DNA of 51,008 nucleotides from Candidatus Neomarinimicrobiota bacterium (GCA_016784545.1 JADHUM010000024.1:1-51008); one strand, 5' to 3'. Shown: positions 1 to 10,715, counted from the stretch's first letter. The notes: a model not told the origin generated them from the letters alone. Numbers and translations are program-made.

Positions 1-60
1 CTCTTTGTTATATTGGTCGGCTTTTAAAAAACATGTTATTTATTGGAGTAATGATTTACA

Positions 61-201
61 ATGAAAAGAACTTATCAACCCAGCCGGCGCAAACGTCGCA
101 ACAAGCACGGTTTCCGCGCTCGCATGAAAACGAAGAATGGTCGTAAAGTACTGGCCCGCCGCCGCGCCAAGGGAAGAAAACGCCTCACCGTTTCTGGTTA
201 A
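61..201 (+). CDS. rpmH: 50S ribosomal protein L34
   Basis: This 46-residue protein is a structural component of the large ribosomal subunit. It opens [19 protein letters not shown] and continues with an Arg/Lys-rich helix, which is the textbook L34 signature, and its length is normal for the family. It is too short for many ORF finders. A GGAG at about 45-48 lies 11-12 bases before the ATG, a slightly long spacing. It opens the rpmH-rnpA-yidD-yidC cluster, and its last 65 bases are read again in another frame by rnpA. In many bacteria dnaA and oriC lie just upstream, which is outside this window. The identification is secure. Confidence 0.97.
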   Translation: MKRTYQPSRRKRRNKHGFRARMKTKNGRKVLARRRAKGRKRLTVSG

Positions 202-499
202 ACAAATTAGCCGGACCAGCGTCGATGACTATCTCAAACGTGGTCAGCGATACACTATACGGGGAATAACTTTGTACACGAAACCCACAGACATTTTGGA
301 AGTGGGTTTTTTAATTCGTCGCAAGGCGGGGAATGCTGTTGAAAGAAACAAAACCAGGCGCCTCTTCCGGGGGCTCCTTTTGAATTCGCTCCTGAACCTA
401 TCATCGGGTCGGGGATACTTGTTTCTTTTTCACAGGACCTTCCGCTCTACTCCGTCTTCACTCGGCATCATTAATCAACTTTTGGCTCGATATGAATAA
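137..499 (+). CDS. rnpA: Ribonuclease P protein component
   Basis: This is the protein subunit of RNase P, which helps the catalytic RNA mature the 5' ends of tRNAs. The family signature is visible as [14 protein letters not shown] near residues 66-79, the RNR-type RNA-binding helix, preceded by the [10 protein letters not shown] strand. The length of 120 residues is normal. The only reasonable start in frame is the ATG at 137, inside rpmH, so about 20 N-terminal residues are encoded out of frame over L34. The usual N-terminal region of the family ([13 protein letters not shown] here) begins only just after the rpmH stop, so a shorter form would need a non-standard start. It overlaps yidD by 8 bases. 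Function is certain, the exact start less so. Confidence 0.9.
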   Translation: MVVKYWPAAAPREENASPFLVKQISRTSVDDYLKRGQRYTIRGITLYTKPTDILEVGFLIRRKAGNAVERNKTRRLFRGLLLNSLLNLSSGRGYLFLFHRTFRSTPSSLGIINQLLARYE

Positions 500-719
500 G
501 TGGATAAACACACCGTTTATCCTTTTGGTAAAATTTTATCAGGTGGCTATTAGTCCCCTGTTTCCGGATAGTTGTCGTTTTTATCCGACTTGTTCACACT
601 ATACTGTTGAAGCATTTGAAAAACTACCCCTGTGGAAAGCCCTACCAAAATCCACATGGAGGATCCTCCGCTGCAACCCTTACACCAAGGGCGGTTTCGA
701 TCCAGTTATTAAAGAATAA
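492..719 (+). CDS. yidD: Membrane protein insertion efficiency factor YidD
   Basis: This 75-residue protein belongs to the YidD/DUF37 family, small membrane-associated proteins that assist YidC-dependent insertion. The family pattern is clear: [20 protein letters not shown] near the N-terminus with its paired cysteines, then [10 protein letters not shown], and [17 protein letters not shown] at the C-terminus. The start overlaps the end of rnpA by 8 bases and the next gene, yidC, begins 16 bases after its stop, so the three are probably translated from one message. Gene order rnpA-yidD-yidC is the conserved one. Length is typical and nothing looks broken. Confidence 0.95.
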   Translation: MNKWINTPFILLVKFYQVAISPLFPDSCRFYPTCSHYTVEAFEKLPLWKALPKSTWRILRCNPYTKGGFDPVIKE

Positions 720-735
720 GGATTTTTAAATTCCC

Positions 736-2502
736 ATGTCTGAACAAAACAGAACACTCGTAGCTATTGCCCTGATGGGGCTCATCCTCATGGTCTTTTT
801 CTCTGATTGGTATCAAGAAAGGGTGGCTCCTGGTAGTACCGCACCACAAAAACCACATATTGAATCATCCTTTGCAGGTGAATCGGATACGACTAAGCAG
901 GCTGAACCCATCGACACCCCCATCGTTTTGGCAAGCCCAAGTCTTCTTGACACAATGGTCACCGCCAATCTTAAAGAAACCATGATTGTTGTAACAACTC
1001 CTCTTTACGAAATGCATTTTTCAAATCGGGGTGGCGGAACCCTGGAAAAGGCCTATTTAAATGACTATCTAAAGAAAGATGGCTCACGGGTCCAGTTGAT
1101 TTCTGATCTGGCCGAGGGGGTTCTGGCAAATCAATTTATTGGTTATGATGTGGAGGATTTTGACACACAAGACCTCTTATCCATTTGTTCGCTGGGAGAA
1201 GGCTATGAGTTTGACTTCAGTGTCTATGACGTTCCGGCTTCCTTTTCGTTTGAGCTTCCCCTGGGGTTGGGCGCTAAAGTTGTCAGGACCTTTACTTTTT
1301 ATCCCGACAGTTTTCACTTCGACCTTTCTCAGGAGCTCATCAATTTTGACCAGGTAAATGCTGGTCGTTACTTTGCCACAAGTTGGTCTGGTGGCGTTGC
1401 TCCAACAGAGAAGAACCGCAAAGATGATTTGTATTATTCAGAAATGTTCGCCCTGATTGGTGATGATAGTAGTCCTTCGGATTACTCTGCAGATGAAGAT
1501 CGGGAGTCTGAAGTACAGACAGCCCTCACCACCTGGGTGGGTACTCGTTCGAAATATTTTACTGCCATCCTTATTCCAGAGCGACCTGTTTCCGAGTTTA
1601 AGATGACCCGCTATCAAACCGCTGGTGGAAATGAGAGTTCTGAGAAAATATATGATTTTGATGTACGCGACTCTTTTGACCGTCGTACTGCGGTCAGCCA
1701 TTCCAACTATCGTGTCTATGTTGGTCCCCTGGACTTTGATATCCTCAGGGGTTACCATTTAAGTTTGGGCGGGATGATGAATTGGGGTTGGTTCGGCCTT
1801 ATTGGCAAGGGTGCCTTGTGGGTCTTTAAATCCCTCTATAAAGTCATTCCTAATTATGGGATTGTTTTAATAATATTTTCTATTCTTGTTAAGCTTCTTC
1901 TGGCGCCACTTACGAAGAAGCAGTTTTCTTCAACCCAAAGCATGCAGCAGGCTCAACCCCAAATCACTGCGCTCAAAGAAAAATACAAAGATGATCCCAA
2001 GCGTTTGAATGAGGAAACCATGAAGCTTTACAAAGAGCTTGGGGTTAATCCGCTTGGTGGCTGTTTACCGCTTGTCATTCAGATGCCTATTCTGATTGCC
2101 ATGTTCAATCTGTTTAGAACCACTATTGAGTTGAGGGGCGCTGCCTTCTATGGCCTGGAGTTTTGGATTTCTGATCTCTCCCTGCCAGATACCGTCGGGC
2201 ATATTGCCGGGCTTGATATCAACCTCCTGCCAATCATAATGTCCGCCACAATGATGCTACAGCAAAAATTGATGACGCCTGCGGCCAACGCAAATCCCCA
2301 GATGAAGAACATGCCCTATATCATGACGGCAGTATTCTTCTTTATGTTCTACACCTTCCCATCGGGATTGAACCTGTATTACACGCTGTTCAACATCATG
2401 TCCATCATTCAGCAGAAATTTTTTACCCCAATGCAGGCACTTCCTGCTTCAGTTACTGCGCCAACTCAAACAGCACGACCAAAAAAGAAACGCAAGAAGT
2501 AA
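736..2502 (+). CDS. yidC: Membrane protein insertase YidC
   Basis: YidC inserts and folds inner-membrane proteins, alone or with SecYEG. The 588-residue protein has the Gram-negative layout: an N-terminal membrane segment (about residues 6-25), a large periplasmic domain to about residue 340, and a C-terminal 60KD_IMP core with five predicted membrane helices. The core holds the conserved stretch VNPLGGCLPLVIQMPILIAM and ends in a Lys/Arg-rich tail (RPKKKRKK) that could contact ribosomes. A purine-rich AAGGA at about 718-722 precedes the ATG. It sits between yidD and mnmE as in many bacteria. Confidence 0.96.
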   Translation: MSEQNRTLVAIALMGLILMVFFSDWYQERVAPGSTAPQKPHIESSFAGESDTTKQAEPIDTPIVLASPSLLDTMVTANLKETMIVVTTPLYEMHFSNRGGGTLEKAYLNDYLKKDGSRVQLISDLAEGVLANQFIGYDVEDFDTQDLLSICSLGEGYEFDFSVYDVPASFSFELPLGLGAKVVRTFTFYPDSFHFDLSQELINFDQVNAGRYFATSWSGGVAPTEKNRKDDLYYSEMFALIGDDSSPSDYSADEDRESEVQTALTTWVGTRSKYFTAILIPERPVSEFKMTRYQTAGGNESSEKIYDFDVRDSFDRRTAVSHSNYRVYVGPLDFDILRGYHLSLGGMMNWGWFGLIGKGALWVFKSLYKVIPNYGIVLIIFSILVKLLLAPLTKKQFSSTQSMQQAQPQITALKEKYKDDPKRLNEETMKLYKELGVNPLGGCLPLVIQMPILIAMFNLFRTTIELRGAAFYGLEFWISDLSLPDTVGHIAGLDINLLPIIMSATMMLQQKLMTPAANANPQMKNMPYIMTAVFFFMFYTFPSGLNLYYTLFNIMSIIQQKFFTPMQALPASVTAPTQTARPKKKRKK

Positions 2503-2517
2503 GGTGAAGGATCTTTT

Positions 2518-3858
2518 GTGCCCACCTTTGTTGAGGATACCATTGTCGCAATTTCCACGCCGCCTGGCATTGGCGGCCTGGCGGTTGTCCGTATTTCCGG
2601 ACCCCTCGCCCTGGAAACAATCAATCAGTATTTTACCAGCCCACACAAACTAAAGCCCCGTTACGCCACCTTCGGCAAATTGAAACACCCCTCTCTCAGC
2701 GAGGGCGATTTTGACGATTGCGTCGTCACTTATTTTAAGGGACCGCGCTCTGTAACCGGAGAAGATCTAGTTGAGATTTCCATTCATGGTGGTGCATATT
2801 TGCAACAAAAACTGCTGGAAGTGCTGCTTCGTGCACCGGGCTTAAGGGCTGCAAGTGCCGGAGAGTTCACCTTTCGGTCCTTTTTAAGCGGTCGAATTGA
2901 TCTTTCTCGTGCAGAAGCTGTGGCTGACCTCATCCATGCAAAGGATGAAGCGGCTCACAAAAACGCCAGAAACCAACTGGTGGGAAAGCTTCGGATTCTC
3001 GTTGACACCATGTCAGAAAAATTGATACACAGCCTTACCATTCTTGAGGCTGAGCTGGATTTTTCTGATCAGGAGATTGAGTTTACTCCACCCCTGGCCC
3101 TGATCGGCCCGCTGACTGAAATTCTCGAGACCACAGAAGCCTTGCTCGAAACCTATTTCTACGGGCGTAGATTAGAAGATGGAATTCGAATTCCCCTGGT
3201 GGGCGCTCCCAACAGTGGCAAGTCATCCCTTTTTAACCTCCTGCTTGGTGAGGACCGGGCCATTGTCACACCCCAGGCTGGTACCACACGTGATACCATA
3301 GAGAAGACCATTGTTATTGCTGGACATTCTATTGTTCTGGTTGACACGGCAGGATTGCACGAAACTGAAAGCGAGGCAGAGCTTTCAGGGGTTGATCGCA
3401 GCCTGGATGAAATTGACAGCGCCGACCTGGTTATCCTGGTTTTCGCCCCGGATACATCAACAGCTATACCAGATGACCGCATACACACACCTCAAATTAC
3501 TGTATTTAACAAGCTTGATCTCGTATCTGAGCCGCCCAAGAACATGGATGTTTGCCTGTCCTGTACAACAGGCACAGGCCTGGACACACTAAAAAAGGCT
3601 ATTTATCAACATGTTATCAATATGGTTAACCTGGGCGTGGGTGGTGTTGTGTTAAACAGCGAGCGCCACAGGGATGTTTTTATTCGATTTAAGGATCAGG
3701 TCGCCACAAGTATCGCTTCAATAGAAAACGAGCTTGGTCCGGAGTATATTGCTTCTGATTTACGCCTGGCCCTGGATATACTGGGTGAAATCACCGGCAA
3801 AACAACCCCTGACGACATTCTCAATCAGATATTCAGCGGTTTTTGCGTGGGCAAATAG
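2518..3858 (+). CDS. mnmE: tRNA uridine-5-carboxymethylaminomethyl(34) synthesis GTPase MnmE
   Basis: MnmE works with MnmG to place the cmnm5 group on wobble U34 of several tRNAs. It starts at a GTG (2518) 15 bases after yidC, with AAGGTGAAGGA upstream. The N-terminal tetrahydrofolate-binding domain begins DTIVAISTPPGIGGLAVVR. The inserted Ras-like G domain has Walker A GAPNSGKSS near residue 229, DTAG switch II and NKLD near 330. The C-terminus ends FCVGK, matching the essential C-x-G-K tail of the family. At 446 residues the protein is full length. Its partner mnmG follows immediately. Confidence 0.97.
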   Translation: MPTFVEDTIVAISTPPGIGGLAVVRISGPLALETINQYFTSPHKLKPRYATFGKLKHPSLSEGDFDDCVVTYFKGPRSVTGEDLVEISIHGGAYLQQKLLEVLLRAPGLRAASAGEFTFRSFLSGRIDLSRAEAVADLIHAKDEAAHKNARNQLVGKLRILVDTMSEKLIHSLTILEAELDFSDQEIEFTPPLALIGPLTEILETTEALLETYFYGRRLEDGIRIPLVGAPNSGKSSLFNLLLGEDRAIVTPQAGTTRDTIEKTIVIAGHSIVLVDTAGLHETESEAELSGVDRSLDEIDSADLVILVFAPDTSTAIPDDRIHTPQITVFNKLDLVSEPPKNMDVCLSCTTGTGLDTLKKAIYQHVINMVNLGVGGVVLNSERHRDVFIRFKDQVATSIASIENELGPEYIASDLRLALDILGEITGKTTPDDILNQIFSGFCVGK

Positions 3859-3865
3859 TTTTGAC

Positions 3866-3881
3866 TGTTTCACGTGAATCA
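3866..3881. promoter_or_regulatory. parS: parS-like centromere site (15/16 match)
   Basis: TGTTTCACGTGAATCA differs from the ParB-binding consensus TGTTTCACGTGAAACA at one base (position 14). It lies in the mnmE-mnmG gap and overlaps the GTG at 3874, a possible upstream start for mnmG. A perfect copy lies 1.9 kb downstream at the other end of mnmG, which makes chance unlikely. parS sites nucleate ParB loading and usually cluster within tens of kb of the replication origin. No parA/parB is in the window. Confidence 0.75.
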
Positions 3882-3924
3882 TTCGCCTGTTTATGTCCCC
3901 CGGCTAGTTCAGGGAAAAAAGTCA

Positions 3925-5817
3925 ATGGGTAAAGACCAGACAATCAATCCAACTCAACAGGCGCATTATGATGTCATCGTAGTTGGTGGTGGTCACGCCG
4001 GTATTGAGGCGGCTCTTTCGGCCAGCCGTCTAGGTAAAGCCACCCTTCTAATCACCATGGAAGCCGCCGCACTGGGACGCGCTTCCTGTAACCCCGCCAT
4101 TGGAGGGCTTGCCAAGGGTCATCTGGTGCGTGAGATAGATGCACTTGGTGGTGAAATGGCCAAGGCAACCGACCACACAGGCATTCAATTCAAAATGTTA
4201 AATCGATCCAAAGGGCGCGCCGTTTGGTCACCTCGGGCCCAAATTGACAAAAAAGCTTATAGCGCATATATGGTGGAGGTCTGCCAGAATCAGGCTGGCC
4301 TAGATCTCTTTGAAGACGAGGCCATATCGGTTATTGCAAATGACGATGGTTCAAAAATAACGGGGGTCCTCACCCGCGGTGAGTTTACCTTCAGTTGTCA
4401 GGCGCTTATCTTAACCAACGGTACTTTTCTTAACGGATTAATTCATATTGGAAACAAGAGCTTCTCGGCGGGACGAATTGGTGAGTCCGCCAGCGTGGGG
4501 ATCACCGAGTCTTTGATGGGTCTCGGATTTGAAACGGGTCGCTTAAAGACTGGCACCCCGCCTCGTATCAAGCGGGACAGTATTGATTTTTCAAAAACTA
4601 CCATTCAAGCTGGAGATATAAACCCCGAACCTTTTTCTTTTTCCACTCAAAACTTTGATCCACCCAATGAGTCTTGCTACATCACCAACACCAACGAAGA
4701 GACCCACCGCATCATCAATGGCGGCCTTGAGTTCTCGCCCCTGTTTACTGGTGTTATTCAGGGTGTGGGGCCTCGCTATTGTCCCTCTATTGAGGACAAG
4801 GTGGTTCGCTTTGCAGAAAAAACCTCCCACCAACTCTTTTTAGAACCCGAGTGGAGCAATGCTGACCAGATATATGTTAACGGTTTCTCTTCTTCATTGC
4901 CAGAGGACGTTCAACTGAACAGCCTGCGTACTGTGCCAGGACTTGAGAGTGTTGAGTTTATCCGTCCTGGTTATGCCATTGAATATGATTTTTTTCCACC
5001 CTCTCAACTCAAAGCCACCATGGAAACCAAACGGGTCAAAGGCCTGTTCTTTGCCGGCCAGATCAATGGAACCTCTGGATACGAAGAGGCTGCAGCCCAG
5101 GGACTAATGGCTGGAATCAACGCGTCATTCGGTATTGATGGGTTGGAGCCTTTTGTTCTTGCCCGGTCTGAAGCCTATATCGGCGTGCTCATCGATGATT
5201 TAATTACCAAAGACACGGATGAACCCTATCGCATGTTCACCTCAAGAGCTGAGCACAGACTCCTTTTACGCTATGATAACGCCCACTTCCGTCTCGCCGA
5301 AAAGGGGTTTCAATTGGGGCTTGTAAATCAAGATTTTTACAGTGACGTGGAAAGCCAAAAAGCTCTGGCCAAAAAAACTGAGGCACTGTTTGGCTCTACC
5401 TTTATAAAGTCGGATATCATCAATGGTTTGGTTGACACACAAACCACGGTCAAGGAGAGTCAGTCCCTGGCCAACATTTTAAAGCGTCCGGGGGTTGTCA
5501 TTGAAGACATTAAGTCCCTGCTGCCCGACTGGGTGAACGACCTGCCCCCCACCCTTTTAACGCTTATTGCAACCAACACAAAATATAGTGGCTATATCGA
5601 GAGAGAGTACCTGCAGGTTGAGCGGCTTTCAAAACACCAACAAATGCGCATCCCTGATGCTACGGACTATCTGTCCATGCAGGCCATATCCTTTGAGGCA
5701 AGACAAAAGCTTGATAAGATTCGGCCTGAAACCATCGGCCAGGCGTCTAGAATTAGCGGTGTCACCCCTGCTGATATTTCTTTGTTAATTGTTCTTATTA
5801 AAAAATGTTTCACGTGA
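3925..5817 (+). CDS. mnmG: tRNA uridine-5-carboxymethylaminomethyl(34) synthesis enzyme MnmG (GidA)
   Basis: MnmG is the FAD- and NADH-dependent partner of MnmE in wobble-uridine modification. Just after the start it has the dinucleotide-binding fold [19 protein letters not shown], then the family motifs [29 protein letters not shown] and [11 protein letters not shown], and a C-terminal helical tRNA/MnmE-binding region. The frame is open back to a GTG at 3874, which would add 17 residues. I chose the ATG at 3925 because AGGGAAAAAAG precedes it and it puts the FAD motif where the family has it. The 630-residue length is normal. The stop codon overlaps the perfect parS site and lies inside the start region of mfd. 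Confidence 0.96.
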   Translation: MGKDQTINPTQQAHYDVIVVGGGHAGIEAALSASRLGKATLLITMEAAALGRASCNPAIGGLAKGHLVREIDALGGEMAKATDHTGIQFKMLNRSKGRAVWSPRAQIDKKAYSAYMVEVCQNQAGLDLFEDEAISVIANDDGSKITGVLTRGEFTFSCQALILTNGTFLNGLIHIGNKSFSAGRIGESASVGITESLMGLGFETGRLKTGTPPRIKRDSIDFSKTTIQAGDINPEPFSFSTQNFDPPNESCYITNTNEETHRIINGGLEFSPLFTGVIQGVGPRYCPSIEDKVVRFAEKTSHQLFLEPEWSNADQIYVNGFSSSLPEDVQLNSLRTVPGLESVEFIRPGYAIEYDFFPPSQLKATMETKRVKGLFFAGQINGTSGYEEAAAQGLMAGINASFGIDGLEPFVLARSEAYIGVLIDDLITKDTDEPYRMFTSRAEHRLLLRYDNAHFRLAEKGFQLGLVNQDFYSDVESQKALAKKTEALFGSTFIKSDIINGLVDTQTTVKESQSLANILKRPGVVIEDIKSLLPDWVNDLPPTLLTLIATNTKYSGYIEREYLQVERLSKHQQMRIPDATDYLSMQAISFEARQKLDKIRPETIGQASRISGVTPADISLLIVLIKKCFT

Positions 5818-8800
5818 AACACGCTGACCTTTCTACATATATAACCAGAACCTATAACCTTTCGGGGTCCTCTATATCCGGAGTAGAGCCCCCCCTCTTG
5901 GCTTTCCTGGTTCAGGCGAACCTTGGCAGCCAGCCCCTGGTGTTGGTTCTCCCTGACAAACCTTCAGCAGAAAGAGCCCTTAATGACATCATGGCTCTGA
6001 ATCTGGGCCTGGAGGTTCATTTTGTTGGTAGCGATCGTGTGGATGGTATCGATACCGGTCAATCTGGTCGAGCCTTGCGAGCACTTTTGGGGGTAAACCC
6101 TGGTATCTATGTAACCCAGGCTGCCGAGTTGGCTGGGAGTATCTCCAAAAACGCGCTTAAAAGTGTGGTTTTGCAAAAAGATCATGACTATTCGGTTTCG
6201 GATCTTGAAAGAGAATTGTCTGCCTATGGTTTTACCCGTGACGCTTTCGTCGTGGAGCCTGGCTATTATGCTGCCCGGGGTGGAATATTTGATGTATTTC
6301 CAGGCGACCAGGACCAGCCTTTGCGTCTGGACTTTTTTGGCAACACTCTCGAGTCGATACGAGAGTTTGATCCGGCCACCCAGTTGTCTGGTGTTGAGCA
6401 TGAAGAAATTATCATTTACCCTGAGAATCCCTTTCTTGATACGGTTATTGACCCTTTGATCGATTCTGTTCCTGCAGGGGTGCGGTTTATCCAATATCGG
6501 CCCATCATCGAGGATTCTGATTCGCTTTCCATTGCTGACGCTCTTGGAAAGGGTCGTGCTGCCGATGTGTCATGGGTTTTCCAGGCCAAGGCAGAAACTG
6601 AGAATGTGTATGATATTGAGGTTCAACCGGAGTTTCAGAGAAATCTCGATGCTTTTCGCGCCCGTCTTGGTCATCTCAATGAAGAAAACTATCGTGTTAT
6701 TATTTGTGCAGATAGCAATATCCAGCTGGATCGTCTGCAGGTCTTATTTGAGGACCTGCGTTTTGAAAGCACGCGTCTTTCACTGTCTTCTGGCTTTATT
6801 GACCATAAAAACAAACTGGCCATTCTCACGGATCACCAGATATTTGGCAGAACGCGAAAGCGCAGCGTTATTCCCAGGTCTTTTCCCGTCAAACCCGCAA
6901 CACGTATTGAGGCTTTTGAAGAGGGTGATTACGTGGTTCATCTCGACTATGGTGTTGGTAAATATCTGGGTATTGAGCTCATGCCCTTCCAAAAAACGGT
7001 GCGAGAGGTTCTGGCTCTTGAATATGAGGCTGGCGATCGGATATACGTGCCTGTTGAAAAAATGCATCGTGTCCATCGCTACGAATCACAGCTGGAAACA
7101 CCTCCCAAACTAACCCGCTTGCGCACCACTGAATGGGAGCAGGTAAAAATCAAAACCCGGAGGGCTGTTGATAATTATGCCAAGGAGCTCATCGAGCTTT
7201 ACGCCAATCGGTTTATTGTCGAAGGCTTTCGCTACAGCCCGGATAGCGATTTTCAAAAACGCATGGAAGCTTCTTTCATGTATGACGAAACCAGCGATCA
7301 GCTCAAGGCCGTTGAAGATATTAAGAAAGACATGGAGTCTGCCTTTCCAATGGATCGACTGCTCTGTGGTGATGTGGGTTTTGGAAAAACCGAAGTGGCA
7401 ATGCGGGCTGTTTTTAAGGCAATTAGTGATTCTAAACAGGTGGGGGTCCTGGTGCCCACAACCATCCTGGCGCAACAGCATTACGAAACTTTTCTGGAGC
7501 GTTTTGCAGATTACCCGGTTAGTGTGGGCGTGCTTTCCCGGTTTAGAACGCCAAAACAGATAAAGCAGACTCTGATTGATATTGAAAAAGGGTTGCTTGA
7601 TGTGGTTATAGGAACCCATAGAATCCTGTCCAAAGATGTTGTTTTTAATAGACTTGGCTTGTTGATTGTGGATGAAGAGCATCGCTTTGGTGTTAAGCAT
7701 AAGGAGCGCGTTAAAGAAATTAAAATGTCCGTAGACTCTCTGGCAATGACAGCCACGCCCATCCCCCGCACCCTGCAGATGTCGCTCATGGGCGCCCGGG
7801 ATCTGTCTATGTTAAAAACACCCCCCAAAGAACGACAGCCTGTGGAAACCATAATAATGGATTTTGATGAAAGTCGTATTCGTGAGGCCATTCTTAAGGA
7901 GGTTGATCGCGGGGGTCAGGTCTTTTTTGTCCATAATCGCGTTGAGTCGATAGGTATAATGCTAAGTCGACTTCAAAAACTGCTTCCTGAGGTAAGGTTT
8001 GGCCTGGGGCATGGTCAGATGAACCCCCGTGAGCTTGAGCGCATCATGTTGGGCTTCTTTCATCGGGAGTTCGATGTGTTGCTTTCCACCACAATTGTTG
8101 AATCTGGGCTGGATATACCAAACGCAAACACCATTATTGTTAATCGAGCTGATGCCATGGGTTTATCCCAGCTTTATCAGCTTAGAGGACGCGTGGGTCG
8201 GTCTCACAGAAAGGCCTGGGCCTTCTTTCTTGCACCAGGTTTTAGAAAGCTCAGCGTGAATGCCATCAGACGCCTCAATGCTCTGGAAAGACATGCCCAT
8301 TATGGGGGTGGCTATGAGATTGCCATGCGTGATTTGGAAATTCGCGGCTCTGGAAATGTGTTTGGAACCGAGCAAAGCGGACACATCAGCAACATTGGAT
8401 ATCATCTATATACACGAATTTTAAAGGACACGCTTGAAACCATGAAAGAGATCAAGGGTGACCAGGGGGTCGTCTTTCCGCCGCCTGAAATGACCCTTGA
8501 TGTTGAGATGCAGATCCCTGCGGGTTATGTGGAAAATACGGCTGAGCGCATTGCCAGTTATCGTAGAATTGCCGAAGCTGAAACTGTTGGAAATATTCAC
8601 GCGATTCGTGAAGAACTAAGAGATAGATTTGGTCTGCTGCCAATAGAAACCATAAATCTCATCGAGGCCGCCTTAATAAAGAATATTGGTCAATCGGTCG
8701 GGCTTAGAAGCATCGTTGTGAAGGGGTCCCGCGCACAAAATGACTTTTTACCTGAACACGTGGAACATGAAGGAGGCGAGATCATTAAAGCTCTGTCCAA

Positions 8801-8960
8801 AGCGCTGGGGGAAACTGGCAAAGAGGTGGAGATAATGAATAACAGATCACTGACTTTTATACTGTCCCATACGGGGGAGGAATCCCTTTTGGTTTCCCTT
8901 AGAATATTCTTGGAAAGCCTTAAGCGCTCGTCTAAATTTTCCGACCATAATGATAAATGA
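5805..8960 (+). CDS. mfd: Transcription-repair coupling factor Mfd
   Basis: Mfd is a double-stranded DNA translocase that dislodges RNA polymerase stalled at lesions and recruits UvrA. Domains in order: UvrB-like N-terminal region, a CarD-like RNA-polymerase interaction domain (about residues 370-435, [18 protein letters not shown]), a RecG-like helicase core with Walker [12 protein letters not shown] near 522 and DEEH near 623, a second RecA lobe with the Q-L-R-GRVGR motif, and a C-terminal TRCF domain. At 1051 residues it is slightly shorter than E. coli Mfd (1148) but intact. The ATG at 5805 overlaps mnmG by 13 bases and lies inside parS. A downstream start cannot be excluded, because the first residues are dictated by the parS sequence. 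Confidence 0.96.
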   Translation: MFHVKHADLSTYITRTYNLSGSSISGVEPPLLAFLVQANLGSQPLVLVLPDKPSAERALNDIMALNLGLEVHFVGSDRVDGIDTGQSGRALRALLGVNPGIYVTQAAELAGSISKNALKSVVLQKDHDYSVSDLERELSAYGFTRDAFVVEPGYYAARGGIFDVFPGDQDQPLRLDFFGNTLESIREFDPATQLSGVEHEEIIIYPENPFLDTVIDPLIDSVPAGVRFIQYRPIIEDSDSLSIADALGKGRAADVSWVFQAKAETENVYDIEVQPEFQRNLDAFRARLGHLNEENYRVIICADSNIQLDRLQVLFEDLRFESTRLSLSSGFIDHKNKLAILTDHQIFGRTRKRSVIPRSFPVKPATRIEAFEEGDYVVHLDYGVGKYLGIELMPFQKTVREVLALEYEAGDRIYVPVEKMHRVHRYESQLETPPKLTRLRTTEWEQVKIKTRRAVDNYAKELIELYANRFIVEGFRYSPDSDFQKRMEASFMYDETSDQLKAVEDIKKDMESAFPMDRLLCGDVGFGKTEVAMRAVFKAISDSKQVGVLVPTTILAQQHYETFLERFADYPVSVGVLSRFRTPKQIKQTLIDIEKGLLDVVIGTHRILSKDVVFNRLGLLIVDEEHRFGVKHKERVKEIKMSVDSLAMTATPIPRTLQMSLMGARDLSMLKTPPKERQPVETIIMDFDESRIREAILKEVDRGGQVFFVHNRVESIGIMLSRLQKLLPEVRFGLGHGQMNPRELERIMLGFFHREFDVLLSTTIVESGLDIPNANTIIVNRADAMGLSQLYQLRGRVGRSHRKAWAFFLAPGFRKLSVNAIRRLNALERHAHYGGGYEIAMRDLEIRGSGNVFGTEQSGHISNIGYHLYTRILKDTLETMKEIKGDQGVVFPPPEMTLDVEMQIPAGYVENTAERIASYRRIAEAETVGNIHAIREELRDRFGLLPIETINLIEAALIKNIGQSVGLRSIVVKGSRAQNDFLPEHVEHEGGEIIKALSKALGETGKEVEIMNNRSLTFILSHTGEESLLVSLRIFLESLKRSSKFSDHNDK
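5806..5821. promoter_or_regulatory. parS: parS centromere site (perfect consensus)
   Basis: TGTTTCACGTGAAACA is an exact 16-base palindromic ParB-binding site. It overlaps both the last codons of mnmG (the TGA is part of it) and the first codons of mfd, whose N-terminus MFHVKH is simply this site translated. Together with the one-mismatch copy at 3866-3881 it marks this region as origin-proximal. Confidence 0.92.
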
Positions 8961-8990
8961 TAACTCTAATATAATTAAAAGGTTAATGAA

Positions 8991-10706
8991 ATGAACACTC
9001 GCTTTACTACGGCCCTCTTTTCGCTGGGGCTCCTTGTGCTTGTCTTTGCATGCTCAAACATGGATAACGATACGCTTGCAACTATAGATGGAAAAGCTAT
9101 CTCCCTGGAAGAATTCACATCTAAAAACCCTGCTTCACGATTTGAGAACAAGGATAAGGATTTCCTGGATTCCAAGGTGGATGAGTATGTTAGAAAAGCG
9201 CTCTTTACCCGTGTCGCGGTTGAGCGTGGATTTGGCGAGACCGAAGATGTTCAGATGAAAATGAAGAAGACCGAAAGTAGACAGATGCTTCAACAGGTCT
9301 ACACCAAGGTCATTCTGGACGCTGTAATCAGTGACGACTATATCAGGGGAGTCTATGATCGCTCCGGAACGGAATTGAATGCACGGCATATTTTGCTACA
9401 GTTCCAGGGTACCTCCCGCTCTCGCTCTGAGCGAACCAGGGCTGAAGCTTTGGCGATTACAGATCAGATAAAAGAGCGTCTTTCAAAGGGTGAGTCTTTT
9501 GAGGATCTGGCAAATGAATTTACTGATGATCCCTCTGGTAAAGAAAACGGTGGAGATCTCGGTTGGTTTGGTTGGGGTAAAATGGTTGGTCCCTTTCAAG
9601 AAGCCGCTTTTAACCTGAAGCCTGGAGAGGTTTCTGGTGCGGTTGAAACAGATTTTGGTTTTCACGTCATCAAACTCGAGGCAAAACGTGTGGTTGAGCG
9701 CGGTGATTTCGAATCTGAAAAGAGTGCCCTTAAACAACAGGCAAGTCGCGAAAAAAGTGCTGAGCTTGGCCAGAAGGCAAATCAGTTTCTAGCGGATCAA
9801 AAAGAAGCTGCAGGGTTTGAAGTGCTTACTGAAAATGTTCATGACTTTTTCATGATTTATGATGGTTCCGGACTAAAAAAAGACTCTATGGATGAAATGC
9901 TTAAAAAGCTCAATTACCAGGCTCCGCTGTTTATGCTGAATGGTGAAGAGCTGGGTACCGAATGGTTGGTTGAAGAGATTAGCATGATCGACGAAGGCCA
10001 AAAACCACGCTTTAAGAGTGAAAATGATTTGTTGCGCATTATTGATCAATTGGTCACTCAAAATCTCATCATCAGCTACGGGTATGACAATAAATTCGAC
10101 CAGGAAAAAGAGTTTGCCAAGAGAATGAGCGATCTCGTTGAGCGATTCGCTTATGATGCTTTTATAGCAGAAGAAATCAATGCGAACCTAACGCCCAGCG
10201 ATGAAGAGCTGCTTGCTTTTTACGAAGCAAACAAGGCTGAAAAATATATGGATAAACAGAAGGTTCTGGTGAGAGAGGTGTTTGTCAAAGATAGCCTCTT
10301 CGCAGTTTCTTTAAAAAAGCGCCTTGATGCAGGCGAACTCATGGAAAAGCTGGCTGAGCGTTACACCGAAAGAAAAGCCACAATAAAGGATGGTGGATTG
10401 TTACCGGCCTTTCAAGAGGGTCGCTATGGCGTCATGGGGAAAACAGCCTTCACTATGGAAGTTGGTGAAATTGCAGGGCCCATAAAACTCGGTAATGGTT
10501 ATTCAGTCATCCAGCTGGAGGATACCATTCCTGAAGGACCAAAACCTTATAACAAGGTAAAGGGACGCGTTAGAACGGATATCCTGGGTGAGTTGAGAGC
10601 CTCGCGCAACGAAACTCTCTTTAATGAACTTCAGGTGGAGTTTCCCGTTAAGGTTAATTACTCCGCTGTCCGTGCCTATTATGATGATATGGCAAACAAA
10701 AAATAG
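8991..10706 (+). CDS. Parvulin-type peptidyl-prolyl isomerase lipoprotein with two PPIase-like domains
   Basis: This 571-residue protein starts with a signal peptide and lipobox (LVFAC, Cys near residue 21), so it is likely a lipoprotein facing the periplasm. A SurA_N-like helical region is followed by a canonical parvulin domain at about residues 128-235. The domain has ARHILLQ, the FEDLANEFTDDPSG block, NGGDLGWFGWGKMVGPFQEAAF and GFHVIKLE. A second, more diverged domain lies at about 420-515 (VLVREVFVKD, FTMEVGEIAGPIKLGNGYSVIQLED). It should help outer-membrane or secreted proteins fold. It heads a run of three related genes behind mfd, with 9-base spacing to the next. Domain identity is firm; its clients are unknown. 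Confidence 0.88.
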   Translation: MNTRFTTALFSLGLLVLVFACSNMDNDTLATIDGKAISLEEFTSKNPASRFENKDKDFLDSKVDEYVRKALFTRVAVERGFGETEDVQMKMKKTESRQMLQQVYTKVILDAVISDDYIRGVYDRSGTELNARHILLQFQGTSRSRSERTRAEALAITDQIKERLSKGESFEDLANEFTDDPSGKENGGDLGWFGWGKMVGPFQEAAFNLKPGEVSGAVETDFGFHVIKLEAKRVVERGDFESEKSALKQQASREKSAELGQKANQFLADQKEAAGFEVLTENVHDFFMIYDGSGLKKDSMDEMLKKLNYQAPLFMLNGEELGTEWLVEEISMIDEGQKPRFKSENDLLRIIDQLVTQNLIISYGYDNKFDQEKEFAKRMSDLVERFAYDAFIAEEINANLTPSDEELLAFYEANKAEKYMDKQKVLVREVFVKDSLFAVSLKKRLDAGELMEKLAERYTERKATIKDGGLLPAFQEGRYGVMGKTAFTMEVGEIAGPIKLGNGYSVIQLEDTIPEGPKPYNKVKGRVRTDILGELRASRNETLFNELQVEFPVKVNYSAVRAYYDDMANKK

Positions 10707-10715
10707 CCGGTCCAA

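Noticed and set aside
5964-8643. Several open frames of 60-196 codons on both strands within mfd
   Set aside because: They overlap a full-length, motif-rich mfd gene, lack ribosome sites and have no protein-like features.
8753-8768. CACGTG core in mfd (GAACACGTGGAACA)
   Set aside because: Only the central hexamer and part of the right arm match parS; the left arm does not.
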